Source: Narthecium ossifragum (lineage: Eukaryota > Streptophyta > Magnoliopsida > Dioscoreales > Nartheciaceae). From it: a stretch of DNA of 64,000 bases. The stretch is from assembly GCA_963920575.1 (NCBI GenBank), contig OY986966.1:9278048-9342047 (forward strand), given 5' to 3'. The notes beneath the pieces were generated by a model. That model was not told the origin of the DNA and made no database searches. It worked only from the letters and a program-made list of their open reading frames with translations. The stretch's first letter is position 1. Each line of letters begins with the position of its first letter. The position numbers and the translations under genes were made by a program. Shown one piece after another: positions 10,907-20,835 of the stretch.

Positions 10907-11547
10907 GGGTAAATTACGCTTTACTAGCTTCTACTTTGATAAATATTCAGTTTAACCCTATATTTTAAAACTTGATAAAAAAAATCTCTTATTTTTTAGG
11001 GCAAATAACACTTTACTACCCTATAATTTAGGAAATGTTCAGTTTGAACCCTATATTTTAAAACCGCTCAAAATGAACCCTATATTATCAATGGCTTATA
11101 TTTTTGACCCTCTATCTAGACGCCGTTATGAGAGGTTGACGGCAAACCGGTCACATGACCGGTTTTTGACTTTTCTCGCACATGAATGCCGGTTTGAGAC
11201 TTTTCTCCACGGGTCCCACCTCCACCATCTCTCCCATCACCGTTATCCCACCCTCGTCCACCGCTCGGATCTTGACTCAGCTTGGTGTACCGTCATCGGC
11301 TCAAAGAACGCGGACCATGTCGGCATCGCCATGGTCTACGATACCAAGGACTTCGTCTCATATGAGCTCGTTGATGGGGTGCTCCATGAGGTAGCCTGGA
11401 TCGGGATGTGGGAGTGCGTCGATTGCGAGCTTGAGGTCCTTGCGTCGATCTAGGCGAGGCGGAGGAGGGCGTAGGGGATCCAGTCTTGAGAGCGCGGAAG
11501 AGGGGAGGGAGAAGCTCCACGCCGCCATCATCGATGACGGCCCCGAC
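10907..11547 (+). mobile_element. 5' end of a Pack-MULE-like element with tandem termini, truncated
   Basis: Two successive copies of the same end sequence begin at 10907 (GGGTAAATTACGCTTTACTA) and 10999 (GGGCAAATAACACTTTACTA). Each continues TATTCAGTTT.ACCCTATATTTTAAAA. They are followed by GACGCCGTTA and CACATGACCGG motifs like those in the other gene-carrying MULEs here. A GC-rich gene fragment follows. The other end is missing because an LTR starts at 11548. The MULE assignment rests on similarity of form to 32094-33560, not on a visible TSD. Confidence 0.55.
11274..11453 (+). pseudogene. Acid invertase (GH32 beta-fructofuranosidase) fragment
   Basis: About 50 residues match the middle of plant acid invertases: DSAWCTVIGSKNADHVGIAM, VYDTKDFVSYEL, GVLHEV, then GMWECVD at 11406-11423. 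WECVD(F) is a signature of GH32 invertases and contains the catalytic acid/base Glu with the neighbouring Cys. In the family this is followed by FYPV; here unrelated sequence follows the Asp, so the capture ends there. Upstream residues are not invertase. A partial fragment within a transposon; it cannot encode an enzyme. Confidence 0.75.
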
Positions 11548-12818
11548 TGTGAGGACCCGTTCCCCTAACTTGGCTTGACTGCGTAGGTCGAGGGCCGTTT
11601 CCTGTTGGTTTGATTCCGCATCAGGTAAGATCGGGTGATCGTATGGTTGTTTTCAACCCCAGGGGCAATTTCATAAAATTGCTCCCTAGCGGTCTGTTTT
11701 ATACCCACATTGCACACACTGCCTTAGATTGATGTATGTGATTCATTAGGACCTTAGGGGTGGTTTTGATTGAAAGATCGGAGCTTGATCGGGAAAGATC
11801 GAATCGGACCGAATCGGACGGCTGAGATCAGTTCTGTTCTATATAAATAGCCCTTTCTTTTCTCCCTCTTCTCTTTCTTTCTCTTCTCTCCTCCCTCTCC
11901 TCGTGGGCTGCCGGCTGGAGCTTGGGTTGCGGCTTTTCGGCGCGGATCCGTGTGGATCGGAGGCGAGGGATTTGTAGATCGCATGTATGTCTCTACATGT
12001 AGGTGTTTCTACCCAATTCTAGTGAATTGGTAACCGTAGGATCTCTTTTATGTGATTTGTGGCTGCTGTGTGTTTTAGAATGCTTTTCTTTTCTGTATTT
12101 TAATTCCTTGCTATGCTTATAAGCTTTCTACCGAATCGTTTGCGTATTCTTTTGATCGAATTCCGTAATTTAGTCGATATTTCGACGGGATCGGACTAAT
12201 ATTTAATATTTCACGATATGAGTTTAGTTTTTATTGCATGAATGAATCCCCCATCATTAGATAGACCTTCTAACAAAGTTTGAATGGATTCCATCACCGT
12301 TTGATAGATCAAATCCCACAAATTGAGTTTTCATTAGTTTTGTCGGCTTTCAGGCAATGTGTTTGATTTCTGGGGATTTGATCATCTGAAGTTTGATTTC
12401 TTAGTGTTATTAGATCCCCCACATCCAATTGCACACCTCAGCCAAGTTTAGTTTGATTTCGATATGTTTTGATAGATCGAATCCAAGAAATTGAATTCCA
12501 GTCACTATTCATGTATGTTGTCGGCGCAAGAAGGAAGATCAATCTTCTTGTTGCCACGTCGGTTGTCGACTTTGAAGTATCGATTTTCATGGTAGGGAAG
12601 ATCGATCGTTCATATGTTGGTGTTCTGTCCCGTCTGAGGAAGATGGATCTTCCCTTATGTGAAGATCAATCTCTTCCTTTGACAGAGGGAGCACTTGGGG
12701 AAGATCGATCTTCATGAGTATGAAGATTGATCTCTCCTTTCCTAGATAGAACCCTAGTTTGGGAATGATCGATCTTCATGGTATGAAGATCGATCTCTTC
12801 CTTCCCAAACAAAGAAGT
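11548..12818 (+). mobile_element. Truncated LTR of the TGTGAGGACC clade
   Basis: Starts TGTGAGGACCCGTTCCCC and is collinear with the first 1.2 kb of the Tekay LTR at 26309 (same TATAAATAG at 11842-11850, same GATCGATC-rich stretch at 12530-12800). It stops at 12818, where a minus-strand LTR end begins. The flank CCGAC does not match the base pairs after 29232, so it is not shown to be the partner 5' LTR of that element. Confidence 0.8.
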
Positions 12819-14284
12819 TGTCCCACCCCGATCCAAAAAACCCATCCGGGCCGGGACGTGAGGGACCTAAACCTATTCAATCATCTCTGGCGCATTTAGA
12901 TAATAGTTTTAACAGCTAATTGGAACAATTCTATCAGAGGGGCAGAATACTAATTTCTAATAAACTACTATCTATAATAGTTCCAGATTAACATCAGAGT
13001 AAACATGATTACAGAATTTATACAAACCTCTAAATTATAAATTTACTCCTCGAATACAGATTCATAAATGTCTAATCCTCAAAGAGGGAAATTAAACATC
13101 TAATACATCTATCAAAAGTAATCTATAACAAAAGGAACCGTTGAAGCTGCCAACACCTCAGGATCCTCGAGCACCTCCTGAAGTCACTGCGCCACCAAAG
13201 CCTATGTAGTTGGTACTGCGGAAGAAGAGCGGACGCCTGCACCTGAAAACGTAACCCGGGTAGGAGTGAGCAATAAATTCAGTAGAATTCTACTCTATGG
13301 CACATAGAAGGAAAGGAAACTACAAAGTCCCTGGACTCCATCTCATCTATAAGGGAAACTCACGTCACGTCTATCGCCAACCCCAGGGTACGCACTCTTT
13401 GACCTCCACTGTCAACACCAGTCCCTCTCTCTACAACCAAGCGCTCCATCACTGAAACAATAGGGCGTAGGATACAGGATAGCATGTAACTTCCCCTAAC
13501 ACAGATACTAAGACTGAGACTAGAATCCTGGGCGACCTCTACACCTCAATTAGAATAATCATAACCAGCTAGACACCATCCTCAAGAATACAAAGATTCA
13601 ACAATACAATCGCCCTAGACCTCGCTAGCCAGCCATGGTCTTAGAGCTAGATCCGAGCTACCCGAGAGCCTCGGATCGGTGAAGACCCTATTCACCCACG
13701 CCGTAACCTTATGCTCTAATGCAAATAAGATGCATGCAATGCTTAGGTATAGCTAAAGAGATATAAGCATGCAATAGGATGACATCAATTATACATGGCT
13801 GGGCATAGCCAATAGATAGCCTATACTAACAATACAACGATTAGAGCAAAGCAATAATGATAACACAGGTATACAATAGTCTTCAGTGCTCTCCGGCACA
13901 TGCCAGATTAAGGTTCCACAGTTACCCCATAGGTAACTGGCCAACAGCCAAGCAATGATATCAATCGAGCCAATTTCGGCATTACAACGGCTTCTACAGC
14001 CGTCAACCAAAATTGCTACACCTTCGGCCTATTTATACTAAACATTCCCGGGGGTCATCATTCCCCTAATTACGCATAAAGTGATAAAGCAATCACAAAC
14101 TCTATATATATATATATATATATAAGGAAGGGCGGTTTTTGAAATGTCTCAACTATAAAACATAAAAAGTGGTCCAGATTTATCTCCAAACACATCCAAC
14201 GATCCAGATTCCATCTAAAATTTCATCCGATTCTCGCCCACAACCCAATTCAGGCATTCCCGCCCACGCTGAGAGAGAGAGGCG

Positions 14285-14480
14285 ATGGGACGTGAGTCCC
14301 ATTCCTCTCAGCCATTCCCGTCCTCTCAGCCGTCCCCGTCCCCTCTCCCTCTACTCTTCACCCTCACCCATCCCCTCACCCATCCCCTCCCCCACCCTGT
14401 TCCCCCATCCCCATCCCCCTCTCTCCCTCTCTGTCCTTCACCGTCACCCATCCCCTCCGCGCCGTCGCCGTCCCCTCTCC
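14285..14480. repeat. C/T-rich repeats (CCCATCCCCTC type) in the Helitron
   Basis: Repeated CTCACCCATCCCCTC and CCGTCCCCTCTCC blocks give open frames rich in Pro and Ser in several frames. Composition, not coding, explains these frames. Confidence 0.6.
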
Positions 14481-14807
14481 TCTCCCCACGCCGATCTCGC
14501 CCGACCCGCCGTCAGCCTCTATGTCCTAAGTGTGATCCTGCGTGGCCAATGATCTTCACCCCATTTCTCCGAGAGACCGTTCCCCGATGCTCTGCGGTTC
14601 CTGGATGGAGATGGACCGTGTGCGTGGGTGCTCGATGGTTTCCTTCCCCATCTAAAGCCCGTTCCTCGATGGTGTCCTTCCCCATCGACAGAGAGAGCGA
14701 GTGACCCGAGAGAGATAGAGAAGGGGGGGGGGATCAAGATGGTGGCTCAGGGCGTCGTTGCCGACCGAGGGAATTGAAGATGGGTTCAGAGTCTGGGCGG
14801 TGGACGT

Positions 14808-15192
14808 CGTTGGCGGCCGGTCGATCGAGACATCCCCTCTGCTCGCTTCCTCCTCCTCGAATCGCCGGATCCGGCCGATCTCGACATCCCCGCTGTCGTC
14901 CAAGCCTCGCTGCGGCCGGCTTTGGCGTCTGGGCGTCGATGGCGTTAGCGGCTTCCTCGAAGATATCTCCAACCTCTGCTCGATTCCTCCACCGGCCCCC
15001 GGACGGGTGTTGGCGGCCGGTCGAGGGCGGTCGACGGTGTTGGCGGCCGGTCAAGGGCTAGATCTCCAACCTCTGCTCGCTTCCTCCTTGAATCGCCTGA
15101 TCCGGCCGATCTCGACATCCCCGCTGTCGTCGAAGCCTCGCTGCGACCGGCTTTGGCGTCTGGGCGTCGATGGCGTTGGCGGCTGGTCTCAT
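14808..15192. repeat. Diverged tandem duplication inside the Helitron
   Basis: GTTGGCGGCCGGTC...CTCGCTTCCTCCT, then CGGATCCGGCCGATCTCGACATCCCCGCTGTCGT and CTTTGGCGTCTGGGCGTCGATGGCGTT, occurs at about 14808-14965 and again at about 15043-15192, a period near 235 bp. A third partial copy lies near 15593-15640. GC-rich and gene-like in composition, but I do not recognise a protein in any frame. It may be captured exon DNA that was amplified. Confidence 0.65.
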
Positions 15193-15759
15193 GCTACTTT
15201 CCCTCTCCGACATCGACTACCGCGCTGTCCACACGAGTACAGAGGCTTCGTCATCGGCGGCGTCGGTGCAGCGCTCGATCCTGCGTTTCGAGGGCAGTGC
15301 GTGCGAGGAGAAAAGGAGCGAGAATGGATAGGATCGCGGAGCGTCGGTAGGGTGCGGGAGGAGGTGGGAGGGACCAACGGGTGGATTGGATATTGGGGAT
15401 GTTTGCGGTTAAGTAGGTTAGATCTTCTCCTATTTTTAGGGTATTGTTGCTCTTAGAATATCTTTTTGGTTTATTAGCTAACAAACACATTTGTTTCATA
15501 GCGGAGGAGATCGCATTTGCCTCAACCTTCCTTGCCCTCCACCCAGAAACCTCCTTCGTCCTCATCGCATCCTCTGCGCTCATCTCCTGCCGATCTTGAC
15601 ATCCCCGCTGTGTCCAAGCCTCGCCGCACCCATCACTGCCATATCTCCGGTGAGCTTTCCCTCTGTTTTCCTCTCTTCACCCCGTCAGCATCTTTTCCTC
15701 TCCCTCTTTCTGTATGTTTGTCACCTCTGAGAATAAACCATAATAATAGCTCCTTTTAA

Positions 15760-18700
15760 AGTTTTCGATGCAATGTTGGAATGAATTTATTCAAGTATGT
15801 TGGTGTTGGGTTTAATTTTTATTGTCTTCGTTTAGAGTATTAATGTAGTTAAAATTCAGCCTTGCTTGGGATCAAAGAGTATGGTGTTCTTTTACATCTC
15901 ATTTGCTCCCTGCCCAGTTTGCTACCGTTTTATAATTGGGATTAGTTCATTACTTTGGAAATACTGGCATTAAATTCAACTTCCCAGTTACATACTAAAT
16001 GATTCATCTCAGAGCATTTGCTTCAATGAGGCCATTAGATCATTGCTTTTATTTTTTTCTATCTTATCTCCTAAAACAGTATATACTTGATTCTTGACTC
16101 TGCCAAGCAATTAGTTTGTTTTAAAGTTGAGGAATTCTCTTGCTTTCGGTTGTTAGTACTCAATGTGTTCACTTTCCAATTAGAGATTTTCTCTCCATCT
16201 TTCTCGAGGTCGGCTTCGATCTCTTCATCCAGATTTCCACTCCCTGGTTTTGCCTCCCTGTTTTCAGAGATACGCTATGTGATTTTCTCCACTTCCTTTT
16301 CTGCTGTGAGTTTCAGTTTATGGTTTTACGATGATGATATATTTTGTTCCCTGCCCTTTATTATGCCTTGCATATTTAGTCATGTTTTGAAATAGAGCAT
16401 GGTACTTAGATTTTGTGAAATTTTAACTTTTTCTGTATGGTATGTTTGTTATTGCTGCCCAAATAATCAAGAACATGTTATAATTTCTCTTGCATGTGAA
16501 CTTTCTCAAAGTGAAAGTGCATTTTGTTTGCATATTTTGATCATGCATTTTTACTAGCAAGGACATCTTGACGGATTGGAAGAGCACAATAAAATGAATG
16601 GTTGCAATAGCTTGGTTTTTCCATATGTGTGCAGTTGCTACTGTGAATGGGTGCAATAGCTAGGTTTATTACTTGGTTTAAAAATCTAAAAGGTTATAGT
16701 TGAACTATCTTTGATCGTTTTTATGATGTGTTTTTATATTATGCTTGATTTCTAAATGCATGCTCATTGGTTTGTTAAGTTTAGTATGTATTTGATATTG
16801 GTTTTGCCGATTGGTTAGTTTTTTTTTTAGTTGAGGAATTCACCTCTTTAGATCATAAGCTATCTGCAATTGGATTCTTAACAAACAGTTACTAAAACCT
16901 ATCTGTTCGAAAAAATTAAGGACTAATTAGTAGAATCCACTACTAGCAATCATAGATTCACAATCCATGAATACATGATTCAAGAAAAACATGACAGATC
17001 TCGAAATTTACCTAACCATATGTTTCGAATATGCTAACTTCAAATAATATAGCAATTCTTTGTGATGTGGCAGACTCTTATTCCATAGGATAGCAATTCT
17101 TTTCTTGCAGTTTCTAACACTCCATTGTTGTGGGGGCCAATGGGTTTGCTGGTGGATCATGCTGCTATCAATTATTGATTTTGTTGATTCACTTTCTAAC
17201 ACTTAGTAGTAGCCTTCTTGCTGCCCTCAAGCAAGTAACTGATTTCTCAACATGCATCAACCACTCTTAAGTAACTGATTTCTTTTTCTTTTGTTTTTTT
17301 TCTCTCTCAGGTTTTGAGTCGAAATCTGTATGTTTCAGCTGAGTTGTCACCTTAATGTTGGTAATATCTCTTATGAGGGTGTGTAAATGTAGGTAACCTG
17401 TATTTTCTCAATTGGCTTCAATGTGTAAATTTTCTTTCCTTAAGATGGTGTATGGTAGGTGTGTTATTAGCAAGTGCAGTATCATTTAGTTGTATGCCTT
17501 TATGTTTGCGTGGTTTGTGTGGTTCGTGGGGACAATGTTTACCCCGGGGACAATGTTCGCCCCTTTTAACTATGAATTAATTTTTGTATTTGATTTTTGT
17601 TGTAGAATTGTCTCATTTAGATCTTGGTAGCGGGGAGGTTTTGTCAAATTTTTTTGAAAAACAAAGGAATTAATGAATACAATATTACTACTTGTTCTCA
17701 GCTAACTACTATCAAAAGTTTATTTTGTTCATTTTGAATTCACCAATTCTTTTATTAGTTGGTATGTTAAAGTTTGCTCCTTTTCTTATGTTTACGTGAT
17801 TTAATTGAAAAAACATTTAAGAGCCACCTTCAGCCATTTAAGGGGCAAGAACCTTTAATTATCTTACAATTTCAACTTGGCAAGGGGAGCTGCATAAGAT
17901 TTTTCGTTCAATGTGCTACAAATTTCCAACACACCAACAAAGAGACGTAAAAAATTGATTTATAGCAACAAAGTTGATTAAATTGTATAGTCTATAGTCA
18001 ATTATGCCCAAGCCATACCAATTCCATCAAAGAAAGCTCAGAATTAAGGTTAATCCAAATGACAGCAAAATACGAAGAAATTTCATCAGACTAAAACTAA
18101 ATGCTACATCCGCACAAAAACTAAAATTTGAGCTTTAACTTTGTTCGAGGCCCGGTGCCAATGGCTATGAAGGGAAGTTGCAAAACTACACCAATGAAGG
18201 GAAAGTGCAGTCAGTTTGCATCAATACTGAATCACTTACACAACAATGGATAGATGAAATAAATTTAAGATGATTATTACACTTGGCATTTGAAGCAAGT
18301 TATGTACATTTGTTGTATCATTGAAATAGGAGCTAAAATAGTAAAAACTGTAAAGTGCCATAAAAATACAGATATTAGAAACAGATTCAAAGATGAATAC
18401 CCGGCGAAAGGAAAAGTTCTAAAATCCCCGGTCTTCCCTCTTTAAATCCACAAATTAAGAAAATATAAACAATCAACTTAAAAAGAATAGAGATAAAATT
18501 GACGATTTCATGAAAAACCATGGGTCCATCGACGATTTCGTGAAACATTCTCATGGAAATGATGGATCGACGAATCGTCAATCTTGCTCGCTGCTGAACA
18601 ACCGACTATCAGAAGGATCAACTTTACCAGGCTAAAGACTTACATGGTGTAGAACTTGCTTTCTTGTGTACCAATGGACATGAATGGTATTCCCTCCTAG

Positions 18701-18900
18701 ATCTGAACTGAAACCTACATGAAGTGGTTGTAATATGGTGTTTGTATTAGACTATTAGTTACTATGAATTAGAAGGGAGTGAAAAAACCTGAACACGAAC
18801 TATGAAAAGTTGCTAAAAGTTTACACTACTAAGAAAACAATTGAATAAGAGCTTCGAATTCATGCCCGATGGATGTCTCCCATGAAGTGAGAAAGGAACA
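15760..18900. other. AT-rich interior of the Helitron
   Basis: No recognisable gene. A 150-bp segment at 17510-17660 resembles the Helitron's own 3' subterminal region (listed separately). Short near-duplicates occur at 18490-18560 (GACGATTTCGTGAAA type). Confidence 0.4.
17510..17665 (+). repeat. Internal copy of the Helitron 3' subterminal sequence
   Basis: TGTGGTTCGTGGGGACAATGTT...TTTTTGTATTTGATTTTTGTTGTAGAATTGTCTCATTTAGATCTTGGTAGCGGGGAGGTTTTG is repeated, diverged, at about 19590-19710 just before the Helitron 3' end. Suggests an older terminus inside the element. Confidence 0.65.
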
Positions 18901-18981
18901 AGAGCCCTAATTCTGTATTTTTCTAGCCCAAATTCTGGCGAGAGATTTTATCTTTTCTGGCGAGAGTATATAACCCTTCGA

Positions 18982-19497
18982 ATGTATTTTGCTAGCCCTA
19001 ATTCTGGTGAGAGATTTTATCTGCGGTTGCTCCTAACTGTTGTCAAAGGTCCACGGTCATTTGAATGCTTGCGTACAGTTAACAATGTTATGTGTAATAC
19101 ATATAAAGCTGCATGTGTTGCGAGGGGGCTTTTGGAAGATGACGGTGAATGGATACAGTGTCCTGAAAAGGCTTCAATTATGAACACTGGATATCAGTTG
19201 CGAAGATTATTTAGTATTATTCTGATTCAATGCTCTCCAGTTGAACCATATGCGTTATGTAATCAATTCTCAGAACACATATGTGATGATCTGGTACACA
19301 AGATTCGTATATTGTTTGTCATTTCCAATCCAACTAATTTTCAGATAAAAGATTATGGATTGCATTTGTTGAATCAGCTGCTTCAGGAATCGGGCAAGAG
19401 TTTGACGGATTTCCCGTCCATGCCAATACCCATTGGGAATTGGAGTGTAGTAGTTGATGCTTTTCTGTTTAAGCTTCTCATATCCACATCTTTTTAA
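18982..19497 (+). pseudogene. Helitron RepHel protein fragment (pre-helicase region)
   Basis: From about residue 8 the frame reads GERFYLRLLLTVVKGPRSFE, LRTVN, YKAACVARGLLEDDGEW, YQLRRLFSIILIQCSP and FSEHICDDL. These are strongly characteristic of the region just upstream of the PIF1-like helicase domain in plant Helitron proteins. It ends IKDYGLHLLNQLL...DFPSMPIPIG, also typical. The open frame is 171 residues with no stop, but the HUH Rep domain and the helicase Walker motifs are absent. The ATG at 18982 is probably only a chance start. Confidence 0.8.
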
Positions 19498-20835
19498 TTG
19501 TCTTTCTCAAGATGATAATTCTATCCATATATTTCAAGTGGTTACCAGGTTTGCCTCGGGGGCTTTTATTGCTAGCTATGCTATAACTTAGTTAGTGCGG
19601 TTTGTGGGGACAATGTTTGCCCCTTTTATAATGTGATTTAATTTTTGTATTTGAAGAATGTTGTAGAATTGTTTCATTTAACTCTCGATACAGGGAGATT
19701 TTGCCGAAATTTTCTGAAAGAAACCTTAAATATCCGTGTCGTAGGCACGTGCATTCACTAGTAGGGCTAACATGCTTAAACATATGTACAAGGTATAAAG
19801 CGGTAAGGGAAAACTGACATACCAAGCCCCGCGAGCAAAAGCCATGAAAAATCCTCTCTGCTGCTAAAGGATCGATATTTTCCTAAGCAAAGATCGATCT
19901 TTCAAGTAACAAAGAGCCTCCCCTCACTATCGAGCTAAAGAAGATCGATCCTTCCTGCCAGGAAGATCGATCTTTCTCGAGACAGAGGGCACCCTTCTTG
20001 TCGCGCCAAGAAAGATCGATCCTTCCTCCCAGGAAGATTGATACTCCTCGCGACGCAGGGTAACCATGCTACCCAAGACCCAGGATCGATCTTCTCCAAG
20101 CAGAGGATCGATCCTTCATCGGGCGCAGCATGACCAACCCAGAAGGATCGATCCGGATGGGTTCTCCGGCGTATATCCGGCGAGAAATACTGACGAAAAA
20201 CTCCACCAAATCCCACAAAACTTTGGGATCTGGTAGTACGATGGACCACGAGTCCAAAATCGGTGAGATTATGGAAAACCAACATGTATATCTACAGATC
20301 TAAGCAAAAGACCAACCACGAACCGGAAAAACCTCCAAAAACCCGAAAGATTGTAGGTAGGATCCCTACCTAAGCAATAGCAGCTTCAATCCCAGCTGCT
20401 AGGCCCTAGATCGTCCTCAAACTCCTTCAAAATCGCCAGATCTGAGCTCAAGATCCCTGGATTTCAAAATGATTCAAGTAAGAAGATCTCGTCTGCTTTA
20501 TAGGCAAACGAACCGACTTATGAGGGATCGATCTTTCCTCAAGAGAAGATCGATCTCTCATGACGATCACAACTTGACTTTCTGGCACAAGGAGATTGAT
20601 CTCTTAGCCAAAGAAGATCGATCTTATTTGTGCAGAAAGCTAAACTTGGGCAAAAACTCAAGCCCAAGTCCGGATCTTTCGATCCCGGGTCCCACTAACC
20701 ATTCTAGCCAAACATTATCACAGACATGGTCAGTGTGTGCACACGCGGGTGTGAAACAAGCCGACAAGGTGTAATTTACCAAATTGCCCTTGCGGTCCAC
20801 AACGAGCCACAGGAGTAGAGGGACGGGTCCTCACA

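Larger units (their letters stand above)
14101..19761 (+). mobile_element. Helitron with rep/helicase remnant, 5.66 kb
   Basis: The 5' end TCTATATATATATATATA is typical of plant Helitron starts. The 3' end is CACTAG followed by T, with a short hairpin CGTG/CACG (19735-19749) 8 bases before CTAG. It splits an LTR whose two halves are otherwise continuous, and no target duplication is seen, as expected. The base before the 5' end is C rather than the expected A. Inside are GC-rich duplicated DNA (14270-15450), long AT-rich spacer, and a RepHel protein fragment near the 3' end in the element's own orientation. Confidence 0.65.
12819..20835 (-). mobile_element. Minus-strand LTR of the same clade, split by a Helitron
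   Basis: Left edge TGTCCCACCCCG is the inverted 3' end of the clade (reverse complement ...GGGACA, preceded by CCCGGCCCGGATGGGTTTT). The right edge GGTCCTCACA at 20835 is the inverted start. 12819-14100 and 19762-20835 together give about 2.36 kb, close to the 2.42-kb solo LTR at 3499. About ten GATCGATC palindromes lie between 19860 and 20640. The 5-bp flanks (GAAGT and ATGGA) differ, so at least one side has been rearranged. Confidence 0.78.

Noticed and set aside
14758..15456. 232-codon + strand frame in the Helitron
   Set aside because: It spans a 235-bp duplication so its protein is self-repeating, and competing frames are open on both strands. Treated as repeat DNA.
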